Shown: positions 19,549-31,176, counted from the stretch's first letter. The stretch is DNA of 64,000 nt from Streptomyces sp. SCUT-3 (GCF_014083985.1 NZ_CP046907.1:4316501-4380500); one strand, 5' to 3'. Notes: generated by a model not told the origin, from the sequence alone. Program-made: numbers and translations.

Positions 19549-20931
19549 GTGGCCGCCGACAAGATCGACACCATCGTCAGCCTGAGCAAGCGCCGTGGCT
19601 TCGTCTACCCCTGCAGCGAGATCTACGGCGGTCAGCGTGCCGCCTGGGACTACGGGCCGCTGGGTGTGGAGCTCAAGGAGAACATCAAGCGCCAGTGGTG
19701 GCGCTACATGGTCACCTCCCGCGAGGACGTCGTCGGTCTCGACTCGTCGGTGATCCTGGCCCCCGAGGTCTGGGTCGCCTCGGGCCACGTCGCGACCTTC
19801 AGCGACCCGCTCACCGAGTGCACCGCCTGCCACAAGCGCTTCCGCGCCGACCACCTGGAAGAGGCGTACGAGGCCAAGCACGGCCGCCTCCCCGAGAACG
19901 GCCTGGCCGACGTCAACTGCCCCAACTGCGGCAACAAGGGCCAGTTCACCGAGCCCAAGCAGTTCTCCGGCCTGCTCTCCACCCACCTCGGCCCGACCCA
20001 GGACAGCGGCTCCGTCGCCTACCTGCGGCCCGAGACCGCCCAGGGCATCTTCACCAACTTCGCCCAGGTGCAGCAGACCTCGCGCAAGAAGCCGCCGTTC
20101 GGCATCGCCCAGATGGGCAAGTCCTTCCGCAACGAGATCACCCCCGGCAACTTCATCTTCCGCACCCGCGAGTTCGAGCAGATGGAGATGGAGTTCTTCG
20201 TCAAGCCGGGCGAGGACGAGAAGTGGCAGGAGTACTGGATGGAGCAGCGCTGGAACTGGTACACCGGCCTCGGCATGCGCGAGGAGAACATGCGGTGGTA
20301 CGAGCACCCGCAGGAGAAGCTCTCCCACTACTCCAAGCGCACCGCCGACATCGAGTACCGCTTCCAGTTCGGCGGCAGCGAGTGGGGTGAGCTGGAGGGC
20401 GTCGCCAACCGCACCGACTACGACCTCGGCGCCCACGCCAAGGCATCCGGCCAGGACCTGTCGTACTTCGACCAGGAGGCCGGCGAGCGCTGGACGCCGT
20501 ACGTCATCGAGCCCGCGGCCGGCGTCGGCCGCACGATGCTGGCGTTCATGCTCGACGCCTACACCGAGGACGAGGCCCCCAACGCCAAGGGCGTCATGGA
20601 GAAGCGCATCGTGATGCGCCTCGACCCGCGCCTGTCCCCGGTCAAGGTCGCCGTGCTCCCGCTCTCGCGCAACCCCGCCCTCTCCCCGAAGGCCAAGGGG
20701 CTCGCCGCCGACCTGCGCCAGAACTGGAACGTCGAGTTCGACGACGCCGGCGCCATCGGCCGCCGCTACCGCCGCCAGGACGAGATCGGCACCCCGTTCT
20801 GCGTGACCGTCGACTTCGACACCCTCGAGGACAACGCGGTCACCGTGCGCGAGCGCGACACCATGAAGCAGGAGCGGGTCTCCCTGGACCAGGTCCAGGC
20901 GTACCTCGGCAGCCGCCTCCTCGGCTGCTGA
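19549..20931 (+). CDS. glyS: glycyl-tRNA synthetase
   Basis: Class II single-chain (alpha2-type) glycyl-tRNA synthetase, 460 residues. Motif 1 lies around [16 protein letters not shown], motif 2 in [24 protein letters not shown], and motif 3 in [15 protein letters not shown] zinc-ribbon-like insertion has CTACHK and CPNCGN Cys pairs. The C-terminal anticodon-binding domain begins near [11 protein letters not shown]. The GTG start has GAAGAGA about eight bases upstream. Monocistronic, ended by the hairpin at 20989-21021. Confidence 0.97.
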   Translation: MAADKIDTIVSLSKRRGFVYPCSEIYGGQRAAWDYGPLGVELKENIKRQWWRYMVTSREDVVGLDSSVILAPEVWVASGHVATFSDPLTECTACHKRFRADHLEEAYEAKHGRLPENGLADVNCPNCGNKGQFTEPKQFSGLLSTHLGPTQDSGSVAYLRPETAQGIFTNFAQVQQTSRKKPPFGIAQMGKSFRNEITPGNFIFRTREFEQMEMEFFVKPGEDEKWQEYWMEQRWNWYTGLGMREENMRWYEHPQEKLSHYSKRTADIEYRFQFGGSEWGELEGVANRTDYDLGAHAKASGQDLSYFDQEAGERWTPYVIEPAAGVGRTMLAFMLDAYTEDEAPNAKGVMEKRIVMRLDPRLSPVKVAVLPLSRNPALSPKAKGLAADLRQNWNVEFDDAGAIGRRYRRQDEIGTPFCVTVDFDTLEDNAVTVRERDTMKQERVSLDQVQAYLGSRLLGC

Positions 20932-20938
20932 CGCCACC

Positions 20939-20978
20939 GCGTCACCCCGCGACGGCCCGCGTCACCCCGCGACGGCCA
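20939..20978. repeat. 20-bp tandem duplication
   Basis: Two adjacent 20-bp copies, 20939-20958 and 20959-20978, differ only at the last base. They lie between the glyS stop and its terminator. No coding role. Confidence 0.7.
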
Positions 20979-20988
20979 CCGCGGCCCC

Positions 20989-21021
20989 GACGGGCCCCGG
21001 CTCCCCGAGCCGGGGCCCGTC
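20989..21021 (+). terminator. glyS terminator
   Basis: Perfect 15-bp stem (20989-21003 with 21007-21021) with a three-base loop and no U-tract. Confidence 0.85.
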
Positions 21022-21096
21022 CCGTTCCCGCGCCGCCTGCGGCCGTGCGCGGCGGCCGGCCCTCCGGGGCGGTCGGGGGCCGCGGCCCGGATGGGG

Positions 21097-21102
21097 GACA
21101 AT
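21097..21102 (+). promoter_or_regulatory. -10 element of dusB promoter
   Basis: GACAAT in GGGGGACAATGGG, the string shared with era and recO. Here it lies 43 bases before the chosen ATG, so this mRNA has a short leader with a ribosome site. The in-frame ATG at 21101 overlaps the -10 and is unlikely as start. Confidence 0.5.
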
Positions 21103-21145
21103 GGGAGGCCGCCCCAGCAGCCGAGCCACGAGGACGCACCCCGCC

Positions 21146-22285
21146 ATGACCGCTGACGCCGCACCCCTGCAGATCGGCCCGCACACCGTGTGGCCGCCGG
21201 TGGTGCTGGCGCCGATGGCCGGGATCACCAACGCCCCCTTCCGCACCCTGTGCCGGGAGTTCAGCGGCGGCAAGGGGCTGTTCGTCAGCGAGATGATCAC
21301 CACCCGCGCGCTCGTCGAGCGGGACGCCAAGACGATGCGGCTGGTCCACTTCGACGCCTCCGAGAAGCCGCGCTCGATCCAGCTCTACGGGGTCGACCCG
21401 GCCACCGTCGGCAGGGCCGTGCGGATGATCGTCGAGGAGGACCTGGCCGACCACGTCGACCTCAACTTCGGCTGCCCCGTCCCCAAGGTCACCCGCAAGG
21501 GCGGCGGGTCCGCGCTGCCCTACAAGCGCAACCTGCTGCGCTCCATCCTGCGCGAGGCGGTCGGCAACGCCGGATCCCTCCCGGTCACCGTCAAGATGCG
21601 CAAGGGCATCGACGACGACCACCTCACCTACCTCGACGCCGGCCGGATCGCCGTGGAGGAGGGCGTCAGCGCGATCGCCCTGCACGGCCGCACCGCGGCC
21701 CAGCACTACGGCGGCACCGCCGACTGGGAGGCGATCGCCCGCCTGAAGGAGGCGGTCACCGAGATCCCGGTGCTCGGCAACGGCGACATCTGGTGCGCCG
21801 AGGACGCGGTGCGCATGATGCGCACCACCGGCGCCGACGGCGTGGTCGTCGGCCGCGGCTGCCTGGGCCGCCCCTGGCTCTTCGGCGACCTGGTGAACGC
21901 CTTCGAGGGCCGGGGCGGCTCCGCCCGCCCCACGCTGGGCGAGGTCGCGAAGGTCATGCGCCGCCACGCGCAGCTGCTGGGCGAGTGGCTGGAGGACGAG
22001 GAGCGCGGCGTGATCGACTTCCGCAAGCACGTCGCCTGGTACACCAAGGGGTTCTCGGTCGGCTCGCAGCTGCGCCGGGACCTGGCCATGGCATCCTCGC
22101 TCGCCGAGCTGGACGGGCTGCTGGCCGGCGCCGACCCCGGCCAGCAGTGGCCGGCCGGCGCGGAGGGACCGCGCGGACGCACCGCCGGCGCCAAGCGGGT
22201 CGTCCTGCCGGACGGCTGGCTCGACGACCCCTACGACTGCGCGGCCGTCGGCGCCGAGGCCGAGCTCGACACCTCCGGCGGCTGA
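21146..22285 (+). CDS. dusB: tRNA-dihydrouridine synthase
   Basis: FMN enzyme that reduces uridines in tRNA to dihydrouridine. The TIM-barrel has LAPMAGITNAPFR near the N-terminus, SIQLYGVDP, the NFGCPVPKVTRKGGGSAL motif with the catalytic Cys, HGRTAAQHYGG, and NGDIW plus VGRGCLGRPW for FMN phosphate binding. It has 379 residues, normal for DusB. The start ATG has GAGGA about 11 bases upstream. In Streptomyces it is single-gene, next to glyS. Confidence 0.94.
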   Translation: MTADAAPLQIGPHTVWPPVVLAPMAGITNAPFRTLCREFSGGKGLFVSEMITTRALVERDAKTMRLVHFDASEKPRSIQLYGVDPATVGRAVRMIVEEDLADHVDLNFGCPVPKVTRKGGGSALPYKRNLLRSILREAVGNAGSLPVTVKMRKGIDDDHLTYLDAGRIAVEEGVSAIALHGRTAAQHYGGTADWEAIARLKEAVTEIPVLGNGDIWCAEDAVRMMRTTGADGVVVGRGCLGRPWLFGDLVNAFEGRGGSARPTLGEVAKVMRRHAQLLGEWLEDEERGVIDFRKHVAWYTKGFSVGSQLRRDLAMASSLAELDGLLAGADPGQQWPAGAEGPRGRTAGAKRVVLPDGWLDDPYDCAAVGAEAELDTSGG

Positions 22286-22349
22286 CCGGCCGGCGCCGGC
22301 CGCAGCCGGGCCCCGCCTCCCGGGCAGGGCCCCGCCGGACGGGTGCCGG

Positions 22350-23744
22350 TCAGCGGCGGGCCGCCGATGCCTCCGCCGCGATTACCGCCGGGGCCGCCGC
22401 GGAGGCGGTCCGCGGCGCGGGGACGGACAGCCCGGGCGCGCCGCCCGGCGTGCCGAGCGGGAAGTGGTCGTCGGGACCGTCCAGCAGGTCGACGGTCAGG
22501 GCCGCCGTCCAGCTGAACGAGCGGGCGCCGCAGGCCCGGCCGGTGAACGGGTCGACGTACTCGGCGAAGCCGGAGGCGCCCGCCGCGGCGAACAGCCCGC
22601 TCCGCAGCGCGTCGGCCTGCTCGGTGGCACCGTGCAGGCGCAGGCCGCGCTCGATCAGCCAGTTGGTGTTGAACCACGCCGGGCCGCGCCAGTAGCGGGA
22701 GGGGTGGAAGGACTCGCCGTGCAGGTCGTAGCTGGGCACCATCGCCAGCCGGCCGAGGGCGAAGCGCTCGCCGTGCGCGGTGGCGACCATCGCCGCCACG
22801 ACGTGCCCCGGCAGGCCGGGCACGATCAGCGGCACCAGGCCGGCCACGCTGCGCTCGCGGATCAGCGTGCCGCCCTCGCCGTCGCGGACGTCCCGGCACA
22901 GGAACATCCCCGACTCCGCGTCCCACAGCCGCTCCACGAGGGCGGCCGTCAGACGGGCGGCGTGCCGCTCGTGGGCGTCCGCGTCCGCGCCCGTCTCGCG
23001 GGCGATCCGGGCCAGGGCGAGCTCGGAGACGATCAGCAGCGCGTTCAGGCACGGGTCCTCGACGGCGAACCGGTGCGGGGCGTCGGTATCGCTGTAGCCG
23101 TGGTCGCGGTAGTCGGCGGCCAGCCGCACGTAGCGGCCGTAGTCGAGGTCGGTGGGCCGGTGGTCGGCCGCGCCGTGGGCGAGGTCCGCGCGGCGGAAGG
23201 CGCGCGGGTCCACGGGCTCGATCCGGTCCAGCGGGCCGTCCCAGCAGGGGCTGTTGTCCATGCCGGACTCCCACGGATGGACCACCGAGGCCAGTCCGGC
23301 CCCGCCCAGGTCCCGGGCGGTCGTCAGGTAGCGGTGCCAGGCGGCCAGCCGCGGGTAGACCCGGGCCAGGAAGCCGCTGCGGGCCGAGCCCGCGGGGTCG
23401 GCCTCGTGGACCAGCCACGCGGCCAGCGCGTGCACCGGCGGCTGGACGATCCCGGAGGTCTCCGTCCGGGCGGGTGAGCCCGCCCCGGTGGCGGCGCCGC
23501 CGGAGCGCCAGAAGTCGGGCCCGGGGAAGTACGAGCCGAGCGGCACGGACGGGTTGAAGACGATGTGCGGGACGCGCCCGTCGAGCCACTGTGCGGCCAG
23601 CAGCGTCTCCAGCTCGCCGCGCGCCCGCCCGGGGGAGAAGTGCCGCAGGCCGATCGCCACGAACGCCGAGTCCCAGCTCCACTGGTGCGGGTACAGGGTG
23701 CGGGACGGGACGGTGGAGGCGCCGGTCCAGTTCCCCAGCAGCAC
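22350..23744 (-). CDS. MGH1/GH63-like glucosidase (N-terminus uncertain)
   Basis: Cytoplasmic (alpha/alpha)6-barrel glycosidase of the mannosylglycerate/glucosylglycerate-hydrolase-like clan. Characteristic motifs are LYPHQWSWDSAF near the start, HPWESGMDNSP in the middle, and RYWRGPAWFNTNWL towards the end. Open from GTG 23744 (464 residues), but the frame stays open and family-like upstream (GRALRHGAQQVLLGNW). A well-placed GTG with a ribosome site lies at 23854 in a different frame, so either the start is unusual or a one-base frameshift separates them. It is divergent from an ABC sugar importer, which suggests that it cleaves the imported sugar. The substrate is unknown. Confidence 0.82.
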   Translation of the reverse strand: MLLGNWTGASTVPSRTLYPHQWSWDSAFVAIGLRHFSPGRARGELETLLAAQWLDGRVPHIVFNPSVPLGSYFPGPDFWRSGGAATGAGSPARTETSGIVQPPVHALAAWLVHEADPAGSARSGFLARVYPRLAAWHRYLTTARDLGGAGLASVVHPWESGMDNSPCWDGPLDRIEPVDPRAFRRADLAHGAADHRPTDLDYGRYVRLAADYRDHGYSDTDAPHRFAVEDPCLNALLIVSELALARIARETGADADAHERHAARLTAALVERLWDAESGMFLCRDVRDGEGGTLIRERSVAGLVPLIVPGLPGHVVAAMVATAHGERFALGRLAMVPSYDLHGESFHPSRYWRGPAWFNTNWLIERGLRLHGATEQADALRSGLFAAAGASGFAEYVDPFTGRACGARSFSWTAALTVDLLDGPDDHFPLGTPGGAPGLSVPAPRTASAAAPAVIAAEASAARR

Positions 23745-23885
23745 CTGCTGCGCGCCGTGCCGCAGCGCCCTGCCCGCGCCGTCGGGGGAGAGGCGTGGAG
23801 AGGGGAGTGCGCCCGGTGCCGGGTGGGGAGCGGTATGAGGGGGACGCTGTCCACGGATTCTCCACGCAGGGTGACCGAACAGGTA

Positions 23886-23965
23886 CAGGGCTCGGACGAG
23901 CCCTGCCTGTTGCCGAAGTTAATACGAAGACAACAATTGTCAACAAGCGGGGACGGCGTTGTGAT
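23886..23965. promoter_or_regulatory. divergent promoter/operator region, glucosidase and sugar importer
   Basis: For the glucosidase, minus-strand TTGACA (23943-23938) and TAACTT are spaced by 16 bp. For the importer, plus-strand TTGTCA (23937-23942) and TGTGAT (23960-23965) are spaced by 17 bp. Two dyads lie here: GACAA-CAA-TTGTC at 23929-23941, overlapping both -35 boxes, and CAGGGCTCG-GA-CGAGCCCTG at 23886-23905, at the glucosidase transcription start. They are good candidates for sugar-responsive operators. No regulator gene is adjacent. Confidence 0.55.
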
Positions 23966-23992
23966 CCATGTCAAAAGACGCAGATCGGCCGG

Positions 23993-25414
23993 GTGTGGTT
24001 CGTGCGCAGATGCTCTTTTCTCCCCTTCCGCCCCCTGAGGGCGGTCGCGGCGGTGGCGGCCGCCGTACTGGCCGCCGGACCGGCCGCCGGCTGCGCCGAC
24101 CGCGGCGCCGACCGCTCCGACGGCCGGATCACGGTCTGGAGCCTGGAGAACCTCCCCCCGCGCATGGAGGCCGCCCGGCGGATCGCCGACGACTTCGAGG
24201 AGGAGTCCGGGATCGAGGTCGAGCTGGTCGGGGTCGCCGAGGCGCAGCTGCCGCAGATGGTGATGTCCGCCGCCGCGGCCGGCCGGCTGCCGGACGTCAT
24301 CGGCGCCGTGCCGCTGGCCCAGGTCTGGCAGATGCACGGCAACGGGCTGCTGGACACCCGCACCGCGGGCGGGATCGTCGAGGAGCTCGGCCCGGAGACG
24401 TTCGACCGGAACGCGCTGGCGCTCGCCTCGGACGGCCCCGTCCGCCTCGCCGTCCCCAGCGACGCCTGGCTGCAGGTGCTCGCCTACCGCAAGGACCTCT
24501 TCCGACGGGCCGGCCTGCCCGCCCCCACCACCTACGACGCCCTCCTCACCGCCGCGCGCACCCTGGACCGCGGCCGCACCGAGGGCATCGCCGCGGCCAC
24601 CGACCCCGGGGACGTCTTCACCCAGCAGAGCTTCGAGGACCTCGCCCTGGCCAACGGCTGCCGCCTCGTCGACGACCGGGGCGCCGTGGCCCTCGACAGC
24701 GGCCCCTGCCGCACCGCGTTCGGCCTCTACGGCGAGCTCACCGGGGAGCACGGCCCGCCGGGCACCCAGACGGTGGACACCACCCGGGCGACCTACTTCT
24801 CCGGCCGGTCCGCCATGCTCCTGTGGTCCTCGATGGTCCTGGACGAACTCGCCGGACTGCGCGCCGACGCCCTGCCCGCCTGCCCGCAGTGCACGGGCGA
24901 CCCCGGCTTCCTCGCCCGCAACACCGGGATCGTCACCGCGCTGCGCGGACCGGACGGCAGGGCCCCCGCCCAGTACGGGGAGGTCACCTCCTGGGCCGTC
25001 ACCCGCACCGCGGAGACCTCCGCCGCGCGAGACTTCGTCCGCCACATGACGGGCCCCGGCTACGAGGCGTGGTTCGGCACGGCGGCCGAGGGCAAGATCC
25101 CGGTCCGCTCCGGCACCCGGGACGACCCCGACCGCTACACCCGGGCGTGGCGGTCCGCCCCGATCGGCACCGACACCCGGCGGCCCTTCGACGAGGTCTA
25201 CCCCGACGCCCTCCTCGACGAGCTGCTGGCCGGGGTCGGGGCCATGCGGCGCTGGGGCATCGCCGAGGGGCAGGGAGCGCTGGTGGGCGCCACCATGGGA
25301 GAGCTGCCCGTGCCCAGGGTGATCGGAGCCGTGGCCGACGGCCGGATCACCGCCGCGCAGGCCGCGCGGGAGGCCGCGGAGGAGGTCGAGGCACTGCGCA
25401 CCTCCCTGGAATGA
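23993..25414 (+). CDS. ABC sugar transporter substrate-binding lipoprotein
   Basis: Extracytoplasmic solute-binding protein family 1. A short positively charged start (WFVRR), a hydrophobic core and the lipobox AAGC (Cys34) mark a lipoprotein. RITVWSLENLPPRMEAARRIADDFEEESGIEVELV is the usual first lobe, but the rest is too general to name the ligand. The start is uncertain: GTG 23993 or GTG 24002, neither with a ribosome site; an ATG at 23968 is in another frame. 473 residues. Followed after about 100 bases by two permeases. No ATPase is encoded, which is usual for Streptomyces sugar importers that share MsiK. Confidence 0.88.
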   Translation: MWFVRRCSFLPFRPLRAVAAVAAAVLAAGPAAGCADRGADRSDGRITVWSLENLPPRMEAARRIADDFEEESGIEVELVGVAEAQLPQMVMSAAAAGRLPDVIGAVPLAQVWQMHGNGLLDTRTAGGIVEELGPETFDRNALALASDGPVRLAVPSDAWLQVLAYRKDLFRRAGLPAPTTYDALLTAARTLDRGRTEGIAAATDPGDVFTQQSFEDLALANGCRLVDDRGAVALDSGPCRTAFGLYGELTGEHGPPGTQTVDTTRATYFSGRSAMLLWSSMVLDELAGLRADALPACPQCTGDPGFLARNTGIVTALRGPDGRAPAQYGEVTSWAVTRTAETSAARDFVRHMTGPGYEAWFGTAAEGKIPVRSGTRDDPDRYTRAWRSAPIGTDTRRPFDEVYPDALLDELLAGVGAMRRWGIAEGQGALVGATMGELPVPRVIGAVADGRITAAQAAREAAEEVEALRTSLE

Positions 25415-25516
25415 CCGTCCCGGAGCGGCCGTCCCGCAGTGGCCGGCCCGCGGCCCCCGATTCCCACCGCCCCCGACCCTCCGACTCCTCCGACCCCTCG
25501 GCCCCGAGGTCACCCG

Positions 25517-26488
25517 ATGAGCACAGTCCGCCGCGCCGTGGGGCGCCGCCGTCCCCCGACGCTCGCCGCCCGGGAGAACAGGGCCGGGCTGGCCTTCGTC
25601 TCGCCCACCGTGGCCGTGGTCGCGGCCGTCGTCCTGCTGCCGGTGGTCTGGACCGCGGTGCTGGCCTTCCAGGACGCCCGGCTCGCCGACATCCAGGAGA
25701 CGGACCTGCTGTCGGGCTGGACCCTGGAGAACTTCCGCCGGGTCTTCGCCGCCCCCGGTTTCTGGCCGTCCCTGTGGACCACGCTGTTCTACGCCGTGGG
25801 GGGCACCGCGGGCTCGATCCTCCTCGGCCTGGCCGCCGCGCTGGCCCTGCGCAGGCCCTTCCGCGGGCGGGGGCTGCTGCGCGGCGCGATGCTGCTGCCC
25901 TACGTCGCCCCGGTCGTCGCCGTCGCCTTCGTCTGGGAGGTCGCCCTGAGCCCGCAGTACGGCGTGGTCAACGAGTGGGGGGCGCGGCTGCCGGGGTGGG
26001 ACGCACCGGTCCCCTTCCTGTCCTCGCGCAGTCACGGGGTCTCCGTGCTCGGGGCGCAGTTCGAGGTGCCCCTGGCCCTGCTGACCGTCGTCGCCTTCGA
26101 GGTCTGGCGGTACTTCCCCTTCGCCTTCCTGTTCCTGCTCGCCCGGCTCCAGGCCGTCCCGCGGGAGCTGGAGGAGGCCGCCACGGTCGACGGCGCGGGA
26201 CCGGCCCAGCGCCTGAGGTACGTCCTGCTGCCCCAGCTGATGCCGGTGATCGCCCTGCTGGCGGTGCTGCGCTTCATCATGACGTTCAACAAGTTCGACG
26301 ACGTCTACCTGCTGACCGGAGGGGGCGCGGGCACCGACGTGGTCGCGGTGCGGGTCTACGACTTCCTCACCGCGCGCTACGACGTGGGTGCGGCCGCGGC
26401 CCAGGCGCTCGTGCTCGCGGCGGTGCTGATGCTCCTGCTCGGGCTCTACTTCGGCTTCTTCGCGGACAGGGCGGAGGACGAGGCGTGA
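25517..26488 (+). CDS. ABC sugar transporter permease (first)
   Basis: MalF/UgpA-type inner-membrane permease, 323 residues, six hydrophobic segments. The EAA loop is EEAATVDGAGPAQRLRYVLLPQLMP near 220-245. The ATG at 25517 has GAGGT six bases upstream; the upstream in-frame extension is Pro-rich and unlikely. It overlaps the next permease by four bases (GTGA). Confidence 0.93.
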   Translation: MSTVRRAVGRRRPPTLAARENRAGLAFVSPTVAVVAAVVLLPVVWTAVLAFQDARLADIQETDLLSGWTLENFRRVFAAPGFWPSLWTTLFYAVGGTAGSILLGLAAALALRRPFRGRGLLRGAMLLPYVAPVVAVAFVWEVALSPQYGVVNEWGARLPGWDAPVPFLSSRSHGVSVLGAQFEVPLALLTVVAFEVWRYFPFAFLFLLARLQAVPRELEEAATVDGAGPAQRLRYVLLPQLMPVIALLAVLRFIMTFNKFDDVYLLTGGGAGTDVVAVRVYDFLTARYDVGAAAAQALVLAAVLMLLLGLYFGFFADRAEDEA

Positions 26489-27417
26489 GCGCGCGGCCGG
26501 CCGCGGCCCGGGCGGGCGGTACGGCGGGGGATGCGGTGGGGGGCCGGGGTGGCGGACGGGCACGGGGCCGGTCCGGTGAGCGGACGGTGTCCGTCCTGCG
26601 CCGGACTGCGATCGCCTTCTTCGCGGCGGTGACCGTGCTGCCCTTCCTCTACATGCTGCTGCTGTCGGTGAAGCCGGTGGAGCAGCTGCTCGCCGACCCC
26701 GGCGGGCTGTGGCCGCGGGAGGCGACCTGGTCCACCTACCGCGACGTGCTGCTGCCGGCCTCGTCCGGCGGCCAGGGGTTCCTGCGGATGCTGGGCAACT
26801 CCGCACTGGTCTCCCTGGCCGCCGTCGCCCTGGCCCTGCTGGCCGCCGTGCCCGGCGCCTACGCGGTGGCCAGGCTGCGGTTCTTCGGGCGGCGCCGTGT
26901 CGGCGTGCTCTTCCTGGCGCTCTACCTCTTCCCCGCCACCCTGCTGGCCGTCCCGCTGTTCGTGATCTTCGCCCGGCTCGGCCTGCAGGGCAGTCTGGGC
27001 GGCCTGGCGGTGGTCTACGTGGCGCAGACGGTGCCGGTCTCGGTGCACATGCTGCGCAACTACTTCGCCACCGTGCCCCGCGGCGTTGAGGAGGCCGCGG
27101 CGCTCGACGGGTGCTCGCGCCCGCAGACCGTGTGCCGGGTCGTGCTGCCGCTGGCCGCGCCCTCCCTGGCCGCCACCGGCCTGTACGTCTTCGTCATCGC
27201 GTGGAACGAGTTCCTCTTCGCCCTGCTCTTCCTGGTCGCGGAGCCGGGGAAGTGGACCGTCTCCCTGGGGCTGCAGCAGCTCGCCGGCGGGGTGGAGGTG
27301 CCCAAGACCGTGCTCATGGCCGGCTCGGTGGTGCTGACGGTGCCGGTGGTCGTCCTCTTCCTGGCCGCGGAGCGCCTCCTGGCCGAGGGGCTGACCAGCG
27401 GGGCGGACCGGGGGTGA
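26485..27417 (+). CDS. ABC sugar transporter permease (second)
   Basis: MalG/UgpE-type permease, 310 residues. A hydrophilic Gly/Arg-rich N-terminus of about 40 residues precedes six hydrophobic segments. The EAA loop is EEAAALDGCSRPQTVCRVVLPLAAPS. The GTG start overlaps the stop of the first permease and has GGAGG upstream. A second start such as GTG near 26587 (VSVLRRTAIAFF) would remove the low-complexity extension. With the binding protein it forms one importer that needs an external ATPase. Confidence 0.92.
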   Translation: MSARPAAARAGGTAGDAVGGRGGGRARGRSGERTVSVLRRTAIAFFAAVTVLPFLYMLLLSVKPVEQLLADPGGLWPREATWSTYRDVLLPASSGGQGFLRMLGNSALVSLAAVALALLAAVPGAYAVARLRFFGRRRVGVLFLALYLFPATLLAVPLFVIFARLGLQGSLGGLAVVYVAQTVPVSVHMLRNYFATVPRGVEEAAALDGCSRPQTVCRVVLPLAAPSLAATGLYVFVIAWNEFLFALLFLVAEPGKWTVSLGLQQLAGGVEVPKTVLMAGSVVLTVPVVVLFLAAERLLAEGLTSGADRG

Positions 27418-27897
27418 CCCCGCCCGCCCCACCTCTCCCTCCGATTGCTCAGATGAGCAGGGTCCGGCCCGAATGGGTCCGTCACGTGAGACATGGGGCG
27501 TGATCCTCGCCACCCGGGAGGGGTTTTTCCCGGCCCCGCAGGGTGCTCATCTGAGCGCTTTACTATCACATGGTGCAACTACGTTCTCAAATCTTGCAGC
27601 CGCTCGATCCGGGGAAAATGTCCAACAGGTCAACACGGGGCGAACGAAGGGAGTGGAAAAGAGCGGGCAAATTTGGCATATGCCAGCACAGCTGGAACTC
27701 ATGTGTTCAAAGAATGAAGACAGGGATGCCGGTTGGAACTGCTCATCTGATCGGGCGGGGAGTGGTCCCCGTCACTTTCGATCGTTCGGCCGACGGATGG
27801 TTACAGCCGTGTGACGTGCAGTGGATGTACTGCGGAACCTTCGAAATGGGTACGCTCCGCGGCGTCAGGGCACCCGTGCGCGAGGAGAGTCGGTCCC
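27418..27897 (+). promoter_or_regulatory. 480-bp regulatory region upstream of ppdK, with repeated operator-like palindromes
   Basis: No convincing gene. The stretch is less G+C-rich than its neighbours. TGCTCA-GA-TGAGCA, a perfect dyad, is at 27446-27459; TGCTCA-TC-TGAGCG at 27544-27557; TGCTCA-TC-TGATCG at 27740-27753. A different perfect 12-bp palindrome, TGGCATATGCCA, is at 27674-27685. TACGCT at 27851-27856 could be the ppdK -10. The first copy lies only 29 bases after the permease stop, so it could also act on that transcript end. Confidence 0.6.
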
Positions 27898-30597
<2,700 letters not shown>

Positions 30598-30604
30598 CGC
30601 GGCG

Positions 30605-30658
30605 GCCGTCACCGGCCGGCCCGGGACCCGATCCCTTCCCGGTCCGGCCGGCGACGGC
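30605..30658 (+). terminator. long hairpin after ppdK
   Basis: A 22-bp stem with two mismatches (30605-30626 with 30637-30658), ten-base loop. It lies between the convergent ppdK and chorismate mutase genes. Confidence 0.75.
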
Positions 30659-30678
30659 ACCCATCGACCATCCCGAAC

Positions 30679-30710
30679 GGGGGCGGCGCCTGTGCGGAGG
30701 CGCCGCCCCC
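30679..30710. terminator. second, bidirectional terminator between ppdK and aroH
   Basis: Perfect 13-bp stem (30679-30691 with 30698-30710), six-base loop, followed on the plus strand by a short T-containing stretch. It can end transcripts from both sides. Confidence 0.75.
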
Positions 30711-30771
30711 GGCCTTCTTCCGCACAGGCCCGTGCCGCGGCCCGGAACCGGGGGCGGTGAGGACCGGACGG

Positions 30772-31176
30772 TCACCCGCCCGTGCCGGGGGACCCTGGGG
30801 CGGTGCCCCCGCCGGGCCGGGCGAGGTCCGGGCGCAGCACGGCGGCGCCCCCGAGGTAGACGTGCCGGATGTCGGCCGGCCGCCTGTCGGTCTCCGCGTG
30901 CGCCAGGATGCGCACCGTGCGGGGGAGCCCGCCCTCCACGTCGAGTTCCCGGGCGCACATCAGAGGGACGTCGACCAGGCCGAGCTCCCGGGCGGCCTCG
31001 GCGGGGAACGCGCTGACCAGATCGGAGGTCGCCGTGAAGATCATGCTGATCAGGTCGTCGGGCTCCAGGCCGTTGGCCCTCAGGATCTCCGTGATCAGCA
31101 GCGCGACCCGGCTGCGCAGCACATCCGGTTCGTCCCGTTCCACCTGGATCGCGCCGCGGACGGCGCGCACCGTCAT
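30772..31176 (-). CDS. aroH: chorismate mutase, AroH class
   Basis: Monofunctional chorismate mutase converting chorismate to prephenate, 134 residues, like the trimeric Bacillus subtilis enzyme. VRAVRGAIQVERD at the start, the ATSDL motif, ELDVEGGLPRTVRIL and IRHVYLGGAAVLRPDL near the end are the family hallmarks; the Arg in VRGA and in RTVR/IRHVY are the usual substrate contacts. The ATG overlaps the DAHP synthase stop (ATGA), so the two are co-translated. That coupling and the flavoenzymes upstream suggest a pathway-specific copy rather than the housekeeping enzyme. The last 15 residues are a Gly/Pro tail. Confidence 0.93.
   Translation of the reverse strand: MTVRAVRGAIQVERDEPDVLRSRVALLITEILRANGLEPDDLISMIFTATSDLVSAFPAEAARELGLVDVPLMCARELDVEGGLPRTVRILAHAETDRRPADIRHVYLGGAAVLRPDLARPGGGTAPGSPGTGG

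Noticed and set aside
23968-26484. Long plus-strand frame beginning at ATG 23968 that runs through the sugar importer genes
   Set aside because: It is out of frame with the binding protein; only its last part (from 26485) is a real permease. The first part is Arg/Pro-rich.
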